From Phialocephala subalpina (Eukaryota > Ascomycota > Leotiomycetes > Helotiales > Mollisiaceae): DNA of 64,000 nucleotides. Numbering within the stretch: position 1 is the stretch's first letter; every line of letters begins with the position of its first letter. The DNA lies in contig FJOG01000037.1 in NCBI GenBank assembly GCA_900073065.1, forward strand, positions 405,028-469,027, given 5' to 3'. Both the position numbers and the translations under genes were made by a program. The notes beneath the pieces were generated by a model, which did no database searches, had not been told where the DNA came from, and was given only the letters and a program-made list of their open reading frames with translations. Shown here piece after piece: positions 23,077-34,709 of this stretch.

Positions 23077-24366
23077 CCGACCTTTCTACATCTCACATCA
23101 CCCACCGCCTTTCTCACCGCTTCGACATTAACAATCAACATCAACACTCGATACGAAGACCCTCACCACGTCGGTGGCAATCTGTATGGTGGATTCCCTT
23201 TCGATCTCGATCTCGACCTCGACCTTGAACTTGCGTATATTATACTTTATCAGTGCATATCGTTAAATTGCTTTTTTGGGCGGCATTGTGACATTATGGG
23301 TCTGGCGTTTACTATCGTTCGCTATGTTTTCTTGGCAGGATTATCATTGGACTGTACTGGGGAAAAAAAGAAATCTGCGTTTGATGGATGGATAGGACAT
23401 GGTACTGCATGTACAAGCATTGCGAATGCGTAGATTGTCTTGGATTGGATTTCATTGGGAGAACCCCTTCAGTCTTTGTCTTTTAGTACTTGAGATACTG
23501 CGAGCATTTGTGCGTTGTTTTTAGCGATGGCATTTATGTTGCATCTTTATCTAGCACTAGGAGCGATGTTTTAAGAAGAGATATTGATTGGGAATTTGGG
23601 TTTGGACTTGAGAGATTAGAATTTGGGTTTGAGGGAAAGACTAGGACAGGACGTTCTTTTATTGGCATGGCTTGCAGGAAATTTGATGGGAAAGACGCTC
23701 GGCTGGGCATGGATTGGATAAACACGTTTCGTTCGTCAAGAACAATATACTTTTACGTTTTTCTTGCTTATATTGTCATCTGGATTGCTCTGTGAATTCG
23801 ATGCTGTTGTGCTGTCAATCACCTCGAGGTCATTAGGCGCCTGAGATGAGGCGTAGCAGGCAATTGCGAGGTAACTCGTAAGTGCGGGGTCGTCGGTTAG
23901 TGATCACAACCCTGAAGCTTTAGCGAGCAATCCCCTGAAAGAGAAGCAGCAGTGAAAATACTTTTCTAGATGCAATTTTATCTTTGCCGCTCAAGGGCGT
24001 TCGAGTATTCGAGTGTTCGACTTCAGTTTGGTTAGAACTCATTTCACTTCCTCGTGGCACTTCAGATCAATCATCCTGTGGATCAATTTTGTGAAAATGT
24101 TTTGTTCATTCATCTATCCATATTTTCATGCAGAGCGGCACCATCACAATTCCCAAGACCAGCACATCCTGCGCTCCCAAAGAAACCCAGATCCAAGCAC
24201 CTCCCCTCCAAACCTACGAGAGGTTTTGGTCTTCTTTTCCCTGCGCCGATTTCCGTACCCAACCCAAGACCCAATGCCATCAAAGAAATGCTTTTCCTCC
24301 CCCATCGCCTCTTTCTACCCAACCACGAAGGCACTCTCCTTCCCTCTCTTTTCCTTCCACATCCCA
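23077..24366. other. Intergenic between convergent genes
   Basis: The two flanking genes converge here, so only terminators and 3' UTRs are expected. The frame at 23490-23795 has no protein-like features. No repeat or RNA gene seen. Confidence 0.4.
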
Positions 24367-27300
24367 TCAATTCTTCTTGATAATTCCTTCAGCCGTCTTC
24401 TCCAAAGACTCTACTTCAGTCTGTTGCAGACCAGAACTCTGGATCCAAGCCTTAGCCTTCTCAACAACCAATTCCCATGTTCCCTCTTCGTCACCACACT
24501 TCATTTCCAAGAACTTGACGACAAGCATCGTAATCAAGAGCTTATTTTCTTGGTCGGTAGCTTGAGCGGGGACATCGGTGTCTATGACCTTGGGGATATC
24601 AGTGTTGTCGGCTGGCCAGAAGCCATCGAAGTCTTGAAGGTCGATTAGAGCTAGGACTTTCTCGACGATGGACTTGGTTGACCAATCAGTGGCGAGAACG
24701 GGAAGAGGGGAAGATATCTCCATGTCCATCTCATCCACATCCACATCCACATCCACCCCACTACCAACACCGCCAAACCCCGAAGGAGCAGATCGTCTCG
24801 CAGCCTTAGAAGGTAATAGTCTCCGGGCTAGACCAGGGGCAGGTGCAGGAATAGATGGTGCAGATTGGAAAACTGATCCAAGTCCGACTGAGCCCTTATG
24901 CTTCTTACCACTACGAAATCTTGCGCTTGCCGTTGCGTTGATAACACCAGCGCTGAGGGCAGCGCGACGAAAGGGGTTATTGCTTCCTGCGGGAGAGGGC
25001 ATGGGTGGGCTTGTCGGACTGAAGCTTGTACTTGAGGGGCTAAATGCTGGACTGGCTGTGCTGAAACCTGGACTTGGGGGAGCGTAGGCGTTGTTGTTAG
25101 TGCTACCGAAGAGACTCGCCGACCTCGGAGGGGGTGGAACTGGACTGCGTCCATTGAAGTGAAGTGTATTGTTTGGCATCGGTGCAGCTGCATCTCGCGA
25201 TGGAGGGAAGCCTGTGTACTGAGCTTGAAGCTGAGCCTGAGGTTGGAAACCTGTGACTTGGACTTGTTGTTGGAAGTATGGTGGAGGTGGAGTAGCTTGG
25301 GACGAGCCGAACAGTCCGCCTGCGGACAATCCACCTGCTACTGAAGATTGAGCCATCCCAAATCCAGCGTGACTTGGAGTGGGGGCACTGAACAGTCCAC
25401 CACTGGTACCAGCAGGTCGTTGTTGCTGCTGCTGTTGCTGGGCAGCACCAAACAATGAACCGGATGTTGCAGGAGTAGGTGAACCAAAAAGTGAGCTGCC
25501 GGTTGACGAACCAAAGGGTGTAGGTGCAGCACTGGCACTTGCACTAGAATCGCCGAAGAGGCTGCTCGTATTCGAAAGAGCTTCAACGGGCTGGAGGCGG
25601 CCGAATGAGATACCACCTCTAACTCCCCTAGCACTTTTCTTTCTGACATCGGGAGATCCGCTAGATGAATCGCGATATACTTTTCGCTCAAGGTCTCGAG
25701 AATTGATAACGGCTTCCTGGTAAGATGTCTCGATTTCTTCATCTGTCGACTGATTAGCGTTTATTTCCTCAATGTTGGCGGATTCTAGGAACATGGAGAA
25801 GGTGGACTTACCGAACTCATCGTCATCGGTATCCAGAGATGACTCTCCAGCTTTCTTCTTCTTCTCCGCAATATCCTTGTCATTCGCAGCAACAGCAACG
25901 AAAGAGCACCACTTCCCCGCAATCTGAAATTTCTCTCCAAGTCTAACAGCTTCCTGCTGAACCAAGTCATCAAAAGAGCTGGGATACTTATCCTTGACAA
26001 GTACACCATGCTGATCCTTAGCATCGTAGATCCAACCTCTACCTTCCTCCAGATCTTGAACTGCCTTCTTCGCAGCAAGTTGATGGATCGTCTCCGCTGG
26101 TGCAGCAAGGGTTTCGATGGGAATCTCTATAGCGAGGGGGCCATGTTCAGATGTTCCTCGCAAGGTGACTGCGATTGGAGTGCGCTGGATGGTCTCGGGT
26201 GACATGAGGAGGTAGACTGTTGTTCTTGAGAAAGCGAAGAGGGTGGGGATCTTGTGTGGAGCTTGAAGAAGCTTAGGAAGTGGGATGATGGGAAGGGAGA
26301 AAGTCGAAGCTTGCAGGCCTTTCAATGCATCCTTCTCGGGATCAGCAGCAATGTCGAAAAGAGAGATTGTTGGCTTTGGTGATGTGACAGGAGACTTCAA
26401 CGACTTCGAATCATCAGTGAGTAAAACCTTCAAGCTTTCAGTGACTCTATCGATCAGTTCGAAATCATCATCGGTTTCTTGCTCGTACTTGACTTCGAGG
26501 GTGTAGTCTGTGATGTGGGGAGAAAGAGCTCCGCGAAGCATACGGACAACAGCATTGTCCAATCTCTCGCCTTGCTGAACAGCTTGAGCAAATCCGTTTC
26601 CAGCTCTCGCCAGTCCTTCGATGAGAGCATGTGATACTCCATTTCCGATGCCGAGAGTGAAGACACGAATATTGCCTTTGGTCTGTTCGACCTGCTGATT
26701 GACATATGTGAAGAGCTCGTTTTGTCTGTGGATGTCGCCGTCGGTCAATAGAATAACCTCGAGTGGTAGATCCCCCAAACGACGCTCGATTGTACCCTTG
26801 ATAGCCCCAAACGTCTCCGTACCACCATAATTTGCACCAAATGTGCGCAGATGAGTACTGGCCTGTTCCAGCGTCTCTCTGCTGAAGGTTTGGCTCTTGT
26901 CCCAAAGGAAGGTATGGTTGGAACCAAAAGAACAGATGTTGAACTTGATACCCTGAGGCAATGACTTCAAGAACACCTTCATAGCTGAGACGAGCATCTC
27001 GATGTTTCCTTGCATACTGCCGCTTCGGTCTGCGACGAACACGATTTCGGACCTGGAAGGTGGGAGAGAGAATTTAGGCACCAATGTAGCCATCAGAGCT
27101 CGGTGATTTGGAATCGTTGGATGAGTCTCCAGAATGGCCTTTGGCGTTCCAACATCCTTTGACTGAACAATCAAGACGAAATCTTTCTCCAAAGCAGCAC
27201 TTCCGAGAGACAAAGTTGCAGAAGCCTTGCTCATGGTGGGGTCATCGTTCGTGGCTGTCGATACAGTACCCATCGACACTGCGATAGGATGCGAGGGTGA

Positions 27301-27918
27301 TTGAACACCCTTGATGAATGATCCTTCAGGCATATTGACATCAACAACGATCTTAATTTCACCATTATCTCCACCTGCCGTGAAAGGTCCACCGCCAGAG
27401 AAACCATGACTAGGACCTGATCCGTATCGAGGGGCGATTTTGGTTGGAATGGTGAACCGAATACCCTCGTTCTCATGATGCTTCAACTCTCCAACATATG
27501 TGATCTCGACAATAATACTCTCGCCCGCAGGGATGTTGCCAAGCTTCGTGCTGAACACATCGGATGCTTCTGGTGCCTGCTCGAGCAGACCCGCAGTCTC
27601 TCCTCTCGAGACAGCTTGATCAAAGATCTCCTTGGCCTTGGCTTTCTCCTTCACGAGACCCGTGAGTACCTTGCTACCAATGCGGCAGGTGAAGCTGACA
27701 ACTGAGACTCCGTCGTAAAGTGGGAAGGTGTAGATGCATTCCTTGATAGCGTCGGTGGTCGAAGGGTTGGTGAAGGTCTGCTTGAGGACTGTTCTGGAGG
27801 TCGTTGAGAGGATCTTACTGTGCACTTCAGAGTTGAGGAGTGGAAGGTAATGCTTTTGATAGCGAGCGTAGTAATCCGTGGAAGCTACATGATAGTAGCA
27901 GCCACAAAGGTAGCTCAT
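24367..27918 (-). CDS. VIT and von Willebrand A domain protein with SLFG repeats
   Basis: One exon, 1183 residues. Residues 10-150 form a VIT domain (vault/inter-alpha-trypsin type) with VLTGLVKEKAKAKEIFDQAV. A vWA domain begins near 290 with FVADRSGSMQGN: the MIDAS motif DxSxS is intact at 297-301, with LLTDGDIH later. The C-terminal end (VLALIDLQDFDGFW and onward) resembles the tail of vWA5/PARP4-type proteins. Between about 780 and 1000 lies a disordered Ser/Pro/Gln-rich region with repeated SLFG motifs and a short poly-Gln run, reminiscent of FG nucleoporins. A short repeat of Asp-Val pairs is encoded by a CATCCA microsatellite near 24740. The family's role in fungi is not established. 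The start gives the usual N-terminus of the family. Confidence 0.9.
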   Translation of the reverse strand: MSYLCGCYYHVASTDYYARYQKHYLPLLNSEVHSKILSTTSRTVLKQTFTNPSTTDAIKECIYTFPLYDGVSVVSFTCRIGSKVLTGLVKEKAKAKEIFDQAVSRGETAGLLEQAPEASDVFSTKLGNIPAGESIIVEITYVGELKHHENEGIRFTIPTKIAPRYGSGPSHGFSGGGPFTAGGDNGEIKIVVDVNMPEGSFIKGVQSPSHPIAVSMGTVSTATNDDPTMSKASATLSLGSAALEKDFVLIVQSKDVGTPKAILETHPTIPNHRALMATLVPKFSLPPSRSEIVFVADRSGSMQGNIEMLVSAMKVFLKSLPQGIKFNICSFGSNHTFLWDKSQTFSRETLEQASTHLRTFGANYGGTETFGAIKGTIERRLGDLPLEVILLTDGDIHRQNELFTYVNQQVEQTKGNIRVFTLGIGNGVSHALIEGLARAGNGFAQAVQQGERLDNAVVRMLRGALSPHITDYTLEVKYEQETDDDFELIDRVTESLKVLLTDDSKSLKSPVTSPKPTISLFDIAADPEKDALKGLQASTFSLPIIPLPKLLQAPHKIPTLFAFSRTTVYLLMSPETIQRTPIAVTLRGTSEHGPLAIEIPIETLAAPAETIHQLAAKKAVQDLEEGRGWIYDAKDQHGVLVKDKYPSSFDDLVQQEAVRLGEKFQIAGKWCSFVAVAANDKDIAEKKKKAGESSLDTDDDEFGKSTFSMFLESANIEEINANQSTDEEIETSYQEAVINSRDLERKVYRDSSSGSPDVRKKSARGVRGGISFGRLQPVEALSNTSSLFGDSSASASAAPTPFGSSTGSSLFGSPTPATSGSLFGAAQQQQQQQRPAGTSGGLFSAPTPSHAGFGMAQSSVAGGLSAGGLFGSSQATPPPPYFQQQVQVTGFQPQAQLQAQYTGFPPSRDAAAPMPNNTLHFNGRSPVPPPPRSASLFGSTNNNAYAPPSPGFSTASPAFSPSSTSFSPTSPPMPSPAGSNNPFRRAALSAGVINATASARFRSGKKHKGSVGLGSVFQSAPSIPAPAPGLARRLLPSKAARRSAPSGFGGVGSGVDVDVDVDEMDMEISSPLPVLATDWSTKSIVEKVLALIDLQDFDGFWPADNTDIPKVIDTDVPAQATDQENKLLITMLVVKFLEMKCGDEEGTWELVVEKAKAWIQSSGLQQTEVESLEKTAEGIIKKN

Positions 27919-28932
27919 GATGGAGGCGTTTGCTGACGATCAGCGCGGGTGCGGTATTGTACGGAGTTGCTGTGTTCGGTGTGTTGCATGGAATTGATCT
28001 TAAAAATCGAGGTTGTTGGTTTTGTTGAAGAAGATGGAGAAGGGAAAATGGTACGTTGGGGGAAAGGGCTGGGTTTTATACACCCACTGGACCGGCTGCC
28101 TAATCGCGGCCTCGTCACGTGTTGAAAACATGCCGTCACTTTCTCCTCTTAGAAAAGTTCCTTCGGGGCAAAGGATGTGTTTGATACTCTAAAAAACGAT
28201 CTATATTCTTTGTTTCAGCACCTTAACATAAAAAAATCAAAGTAAAGTCGCTCCATTGGTCTACTAACATATGATCTCAAATGAGCCTACTATCACGTGT
28301 TGCGCCTCAAGCAACTTCCTTTTATATAATGCGAAAGGAATGAGTTGTTGAAGATTGATATCACTTGGAATCTATCCTTTTACTCCCCGATTCAAATCGT
28401 TTATTTGTAGCTTTTATAATTTGAAATTCTTTTTATTCTCCAACCTTGCCGAGAATGCCTGAGCTCTTACACCCCTCATGGGAGCTACAGTCCGAATACA
28501 CCTTGCGATCTGGGGCTGCGACAGCATGGACTGAACACGTCAAATACGCAAGAACATTAGCATCTGCGTGCAACAGGAAAGATTCGTGACAGCAATGATG
28601 AAGTCTCTTAATATGTGACTTCACATGATGAATAAGACGCGAAAAAATATTAATTGAAAAAGGGGAGTTTTTGGAGGAGAAACGATGAAGTCGCGAGTTG
28701 TGTTTGATACGGCTCGGATTGGGGTCTGAGGGAATCGACACGGGTATCGACACCACAAAGCACCAAGCTTATTCTGGCAGGCGGTTAGACTAAGTGCCTA
28801 TAGCCAATGCTTATAACCTCGCGACCCAAAAGCATATAAAATCTTACTATTAAGCTATAGAAATTAATTAAAATAAATAATATTATTTATTTTAAAGTTA
28901 TATTATTATAATAAATACATTTGAAATAATTA
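27919..28932. promoter_or_regulatory. 5' flank of VIT/vWA gene and 3' flank of regulator gene
   Basis: The proximal part should contain the VIT/vWA promoter. Bases 28198-28395 are a less mutated copy of the AT-rich repeat found at 38.8-39.0 kb (listed separately). The stretch 28850-28930 is a small AT-rich island just beyond the regulator stop codon. No gene supported. Confidence 0.5.
28198..28395. repeat. Non-RIPed copy of dispersed repeat
   Basis: Aligns by eye, over about 200 bases, with 38813-39010. Most differences are C in this copy against T there, or G here against A there. Examples are GTAAAGTCGCTCCATTGG against ATAAAATCAATTTATTAA, and AAGATTGATATCACTTGG against AAGATTAATATTATTTGG. 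This copy is therefore close to the ancestral sequence. Confidence 0.75.
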
Positions 28933-31737
28933 TCAAAACGAATACATTCCAAAAGTATATACTCTATCTTCTGGCCTTTGATTCGCTTGATTCGAATCCA
29001 TATCAAAAGTCTCGAAAGACTGATCCCACCAAGTATAAGCCCCATCAACCATCGCAACGTCCATATCCCCACTAACATTTCCAAATCCAGCCATGGTCTG
29101 CGTTACAGGAATGTGACTGGGTCCCGCACTCTGTCCTTGCATTTGATCTTCCTCTGCGACAGGTTCTAAGGTGGAAAACCCTCTGGGCATCCCTGCATCC
29201 ATTCTTCCAAAGTCATGCTGTACAGATTGTGGGTTACCGATAAACGATTGTTCGAATCCGTGGCCGGGATGCGAAGAAAAAGAATGTGGGTCGTGAAGCT
29301 GTTGATGGGGCAAGGTATATGTACGAGTGTCCAATGTGGTTTGACCTCCTTCCGGACGTACGTTGATTTCTTGCGTATTTTGCCCAGGAGTGCTACCTAC
29401 TGTGATGTTTGTAGATGGCGGAGTATTTTGGGATGAAGCCCGAGTCGTATGAGCTGGTGAATCAGAATGTCGTCGTGGAGAGGCGCCTTTAGTTTCTTCA
29501 TCTGCGACATAGGTGTAGATGTCTGTTGCCCCAGCGTTCTGTGGCATACATTCATGAGAGGCGATTCTTTCGACATCGGTAGGTTCTTCGTCGGAGCTTC
29601 TTTGTGACCGAGTATCACTTGTGGAAATGGTGTTAATATTTATCCCCTGTGAAGCGAAGACCGACTTTAGGTCAGACCACTATCATTGTTAGTCTAGCCT
29701 CAAAGATAGAATACCGGGCCTGACCAACCATGGCTTGGAGCGGAGTCCAGTATTCCTTGAGGCGCTCTAAAATCGATATTGCAGCTTTGAACCGACCCAA
29801 GCCGTGAGCTCGGAATTTGCGTTGAGCCACAAGAGATTTGAAATGGACAGTGGAAGCAACAAACATGGCATACCCCATTATGCTTGGTAGCCGTGACGTG
29901 TCTGGGCGTATATCTATGAAAGCCGTGGCCATATCCAGTGTGAGGACTGCATGATTAACAGATTCCTGGGCTGATAGTCGCACAAAGGTTTTTGGAAGAA
30001 GAGGAGTGGTTGTGATATCGGAAAAGACTGGCACAATTGACGAGTGCAAAGCACAGGCACAGAGATGGTAGAGACTGTGTAATGAGAAAAGTTTATATGC
30101 ATCGATTTTCCCAGACTTGAATGAACTTGCATTCAAATATCGTAAGTTGGGGTGATGATGCTCGAAGACAAGCCTAAGTCGTTGATCCAACTCCAAGAGT
30201 GCTGCAAACTTGGCAGAAGAATCGCTAAGCTTAGTGTCGTTGTGTTGCTTGATAAAGTGCTGAATTTCCCACCTACGGCAAGGTCAGTCAGCAATGAACA
30301 GAGGATTTCGGGGGAATATACCATAAACAGTAGAGCTTTACGAGCTCGCCCATAGCTGAAGGCTGTCGATCAAAGCTCAGTGTGCCTTTTGATTCAATAT
30401 TCCCACTGTTGTTGAAGAATTCCGTTGAAATTGGTTTCCTTGAAGCCCACGAATCCTCGTCCGATGGAAGCATCAGTCCGACTGCTTCCTTCCATGGATC
30501 TGACTTGAAATATGCATTGTCCTGACTGATGCAATTGCTAATCCAGCATGACCAGAAACATCGTCGCCCCAGTTCGTCAGACAAATCAGACGATTCTATC
30601 TCACTGTTATTCTGGACATGGAGGTTCAAAAGACGGGCAGTCTTGTAGGCAATGTCTGGAAATTGTTAAGAATTGATATAGGCTCCGTTGGGCCTGACAC
30701 TTACGGGCATGGATATGAGCTCTATCCGTCTGACCTGTGGAAAACCAGTACAAAACCAAATTTTGACAAGCCTGAACAGTCTCAAGGCGTGGTACATCGG
30801 CTTGCATCAGTACTCTCTGGCTAGCCGATGATGCCCACTCAAGGCCTTGTTTGGTAGAGTCAACCACAGATAACATAGATATCCCGAGGCCAATTTCATC
30901 TTCGTCATTGTCCTGGCGTGGTTGCCCTGATGATTGGCGGAGAAAACTTGGAGGAATTTAGCTTTTTAAAGTGACAGTCGATTAACCGTAAGAAAACCTA
31001 CATGGAAGCAAGCGCAAAGATGCTTAGCGCTACAAAATCAGGGATGCTGCCAGCAGCGTACTCTGAGAGAAATGTCTTCTTGTGGAAAAGTAGTGAAGCG
31101 TTATATAATCGCGAAAAATAGATTTCGAAGAGGAAGACTGCAACCTCGGAGGATGGCAACGTGGTTCTCTGTAATATTCCTTGGACGAGAGGAGTGGCGA
31201 CTCGGTAATCCTCTGATCCAGACAGCCTTCTCTGACAAAGTGCATGGGCTTCGGGACGGGCCATAGGACTGATGGCATGGTGGCCGAAACCAATGGACGA
31301 CGCAACTTGCTGCAAGCTCCAAGTCCCAGCGTCAATGGGAAACTGCTGCTGTCCTTGAAGACCGCCAGAGCTCTCCGATTCTCGACGGGCACGGGTTCCT
31401 GCATTTTGTGATCTTAGAGCTGCCAAAGCCTTCCTGTCCGGTGGTGGCGGATACTCGCAGACGGCAGAAATGCGGTCACATCTTTTGCAAATTGGTAGGT
31501 CTCGCGAACATCCCAACTATTCCGGACGCAGATGGCCACAAATTAGTTCGTGATCACGACAAAGACAGCTTTCGTCACAAGCCACAAGGGACTTGATAAC
31601 TACCATCCATACAGCTCAACTTAGATGGGACTTACCTTTTTTTTGCGACAACGTCGACAAGCTTGAACTGACAGTGGACTTGCTTCTTCCTCTCCACCTT
31701 GGGGGAGCGGGGTATGTGAAGGAGAACCTTCAGTCAT
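28933..31737 (-). CDS. Zn2Cys6 zinc-cluster transcription factor
   Basis: Six exons, complement(28933..29646, 29729..30272, 30322..30655, 30705..30946, 31002..31516, 31636..31737), about 816 residues; exon phases are all consistent. The DNA-binding domain spans the first intron: ACRRCRKKK joined to LGCSRDLPICKRCD, then SAVC. This gives the Gal4-type spacing C-x2-C-x6-C-x6-C-x2-C-x6-C. The middle region (CQNLVLYWFSTGQTDRA; TARLLNLHVQNNSE; RRCFWSCW) is the fungal-specific transcription factor domain. The fifth intron uses a weak GTTGGT donor, the least certain junction. The gene is divergent from the MFS transporter across a 734-bp promoter with CGG-N-CCG palindromes, so it probably regulates itself and the local cluster. 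Confidence 0.88.
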
Positions 31738-31813
31738 AGTGCTGAAGTCTAACTCGTCAATTTCGGATAGTCGGCAGAACGTGGAGTTTCTTTGCCATGT
31801 GGAGAGTTGCGCA

Positions 31814-31820
31814 CCGGACC
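31814..31820. promoter_or_regulatory. CGG-N-CCG putative zinc-cluster site
   Basis: CGGACCG, an inverted CGG repeat with a one-base spacer. It lies 77 bases upstream of the regulator start. Inverted CGG triplets are the usual half-sites of Zn2Cys6 regulators; binding here is inferred. Confidence 0.45.
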
Positions 31821-32067
31821 GAAGTCATCGCAGTTCGGACGGGGGGGTGAATATATTTCGTGGTATAGGAGCAACTGGTCTACAAAAGCTTTGTTCAGCA
31901 CCGTGCGGAGGCTTTGCCTGGTGAAACTTCAAAAGTGCACGGATGTCTCAAGTTCGGGCCGGTAGAATTGACATTTCAGGTTAGAGGCTCATTCTGAAAT
32001 AAACTCACTAAGCGGGCGCTCAGAGTACAGTTGATCACTAAGGCTAGCAACCGCGCAATATGCATAT

Positions 32068-32080
32068 GTTCGGTCCGAAC
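32068..32080. promoter_or_regulatory. Palindromic CGG-N-CCG putative zinc-cluster site
   Basis: GTTCGGTCCGAAC is a perfect 13-base palindrome around a central T, with CGG half-sites. It lies about 390 bases upstream of the transporter start. It is the strongest regulator site candidate in the cluster. Confidence 0.55.
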
Positions 32081-32471
32081 ATCGTTTGAACATTGTACGA
32101 TCCGACGCTCCCTTGTGTATACATCCCTGCCAACAATCTTATATTGGTTAGAAGTGGCGTTATAGTTCTTCATCCAAGAAAGCGAACTTCCACACGTTCT
32201 TGATGTTCCTCTTGTTTTGTTCATGCGGCTTCCGAATGCGGGCTCCGCAAGATTTGGAGTTCGACCCCACGGGGAAACCACATCAAGCAAGGTCACTTTC
32301 AACCGTCACGGCATAGACGGCTCTGGAAATACCCGTCTAGACTGGTTCATTTATTAGGGCTCGTCCAACCTTTGATCTTTCGATATCGTCAGGCACAGTC
32401 GAAACTTAGCGGTCACCTTTAACGGCCATCTCACCCATATTGGGAATATTATTTAGTTCTTCAGTTTCAAC

Positions 32472-34337
32472 ATGGCCACCACCTCTCCCTCTCCTACGCA
32501 GAAGAGCTTCGCGGCTTCAGAGAAAGCCGTTGGTGCCGTGGAGGTTGAACAAATCGAAGGCACCGTTAGACTCTTCGATAATGATGGAAACATCCGCAAG
32601 ATTCCAGTCCCATCTAAAGACCCGACAGATCCCCTCACTTGGCCCATCTGGAAGCGGTGCCTTGTCCTCCTGTCACTTGGTGTCTTTGGTGTGACTGGAT
32701 TTGGCGTGGTCCAGTCACCTCCGCTCTTTTTCTCCCAAATCATTGCGGAATATGAACGTGAGACACGGGGGGTGAGAAAAAACGCATCTATTATTGAATA
32801 TTGCAGCTTCTGACACTTGTCTAGACATTCGACGCGTCGAAGATTGCGCAGCTTGCTAGTTACCCGTCCTTGTGCATGGGTATAGGAAATTTTCTTTTTG
32901 TACCCATCTCCACGATGGTTGGACGCCGAGCTGTTTTCCTTTTTAATAATGTCCTCATGCTAGCCGCAATTATATGGGCTGCAAAATCAGGCGATTTTAC
33001 CAGTCATCTAGCAGCTCGCTGTCTTCAGGGCTTGACCTGTGGAATCAGCGACTGTCTGGTAAGCTATCTTTCCCGCTTTAAACTTCAAAGAATGCTGACG
33101 TATCTGAACAGTTGCCAATAATGATACTTGACATGACTTTTCTCCACCGCCGTGGATTGTGGATGTGTAAGTGGCTCTTCTACATGTGAAATCTATAATT
33201 AACGTCCAGAATAGCAATTTATTGGGCAAGTACTGCTGCAGGATCTACGGCTCTATTGGTGGCTGTACCTTTCGTCGTCCAGGGGACTGGTTCGAATTGG
33301 AGAACCAACTACTGGTTCTGGTCGGGATTCTCAGCCTTCTCTCTTATCCTCGCCATCTTTTGCCTTCCGGAAACACTCTTTCCTCGAGCTCCAACTCTCA
33401 TTGACGGACAGCTCATCATCACCGATCAATATGGCAACGTATCCGTTATAGCAGCAGAGGACGCCCCAGACCCGATACAAAGCAAGCAGTTTTCCTCAGA
33501 GGATGAGCCTACCCACTCCAAGAGCTACTTACGAGCACTGAGGCCATTAAAGTACCAGCAGCGGGGCCTCAAGAAATTTTTGACAGCGTACGCTGAGATG
33601 GCGGTATCGCTTTTGAATCCGTCAATCTTCTGGGTACTCATCCTTAACTCTCTTCTATTCGGTGGCCTCGTCTCCCAATCGCTCACGTACTCGACCCAGC
33701 TCGAACTACCGCCCTGGAATTTCTCATCAGCTGCGGTTGGTACTGCACAGGCAGGCTCATTCGTCGGAGCCCTCGTCGCTCTTGGACTATCTGGGGGTAC
33801 AGTTGATCGAGTTTCCGGATTCATTACCAGACGGAACAACGGCATACGTGAACCAGAACATCTCTTGCCGAACTTCATCCTCCCGAGTTGCCTCGCTTTT
33901 GCTGGAATGATCCTTTACGGTATCGTTGGCGGAAACCCCGAGAAGCATCCAGGTGCTGGATGGATCGGAATCCATATTAGCTTTGCATTGTATTATTGTG
34001 GATTTATTGCACTATCCACAGTCACTGGTGTTTGGATCGGCGAGGCAACCCCCCATTGGAGTGGCTCAGCGTTGGTGTTAGTATGTGGAGGTCGTAACGC
34101 GTTGAGTTTTGCTATCAGGTATGTTTTCTTCCGTTTATGGTTGCGGTTGACCTTCTGACTTCTCTGTGCAGCAACAACTTCTCGCGTTGGGTCGCCTCTC
34201 AGGGGTTTCAGAACGCATATATTGAGCTCGGAGGCGTTCTTTTTGCAGTGACGATCCTTGGGGGAGTGCCTCTATTCTTGTGGAACAAGAAGGTGAGGAG
34301 AGTCTGGACAAAGAAGTTGAGATTCGATCTGAAGTGA
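32472..34337 (+). CDS. MFS transporter, DHA1/HOL1-like
   Basis: Five exons, 32472..32771, 32825..33058, 33112..33166, 33215..34118 and 34172..34337, about 552 residues. Introns are 48-56 bp with good donors, and all junctions restore the frame. The motif DPLTWPIWKRC before the first membrane helix is typical of fungal DHA1/HOL1-like drug and metabolite transporters. Strongly hydrophobic segments follow throughout, including LVLLSLGVFGVTGFGVV, FLFNNVLMLAAIIW, FWSGFSAFSLILAIFCLPE and AYIELGGVLFAVTILGG. MFS-like signatures include RCLQGLTCG and CLPETLFPR. It should sit in the plasma or an internal membrane and export or import a small molecule; the substrate is unknown. It is divergent from the regulator, implying coordinated expression. 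Confidence 0.9.
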
Positions 34338-34709
34338 ATACATGCCTCGGGAATTAGCATCGCTCCATCGAAGAAACTAGGTGATAAAATATTGGAAGAG
34401 GGCACTAGGGTCAGCCTGGTTGTTGAGTGTGTTACCTTCTCAATTTGTATTTAATAGCTTTCGGCTTCAATCTCGTCCTGATATTTTGAAGCAAAAGACC
34501 TAATGATGAAAAGTAGTGATGTGAAAGAAGGCCCTCTTCTTAGTAAAGTCTCGAGGTGTTTCATCAATTACCCAAGCCGGACATGTCAAGAACCCGACAC
34601 AGCGAAAATTTCATTCGAGGTTGCTTATGTGATTTTGTATTGTTGCTAAATAGAAATACTTTTGTAAAGATATGTGTAATGTCCCAAATTCGGCTTCAAC
34701 GCCAAGTCA
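34338..34709. other. Intergenic between convergent genes
   Basis: Tail-to-tail spacer between the transporter and the metallo-beta-lactamase gene. No feature seen. Confidence 0.45.

Larger units (their letters stand above)
31738..32471. promoter_or_regulatory. Divergent promoter, regulator / MFS transporter
   Basis: This 734-bp region lies between the start codons of the zinc-cluster regulator and the transporter. It contains two CGG-N-CCG sites (31814-31820 and 32071-32077) and a further TTCGGAC at 31833. No gene is present. Confidence 0.65.

Noticed and set aside
23490..23795. 101-codon plus-strand frame with a hydrophobic end
   Set aside because: Lies in the 3' spacer of convergent genes and has no signal peptide or motif.
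24668..25087. 139-codon plus-strand frame opposite the VIT/vWA gene
   Set aside because: It is the complement of the low-complexity region of that gene.
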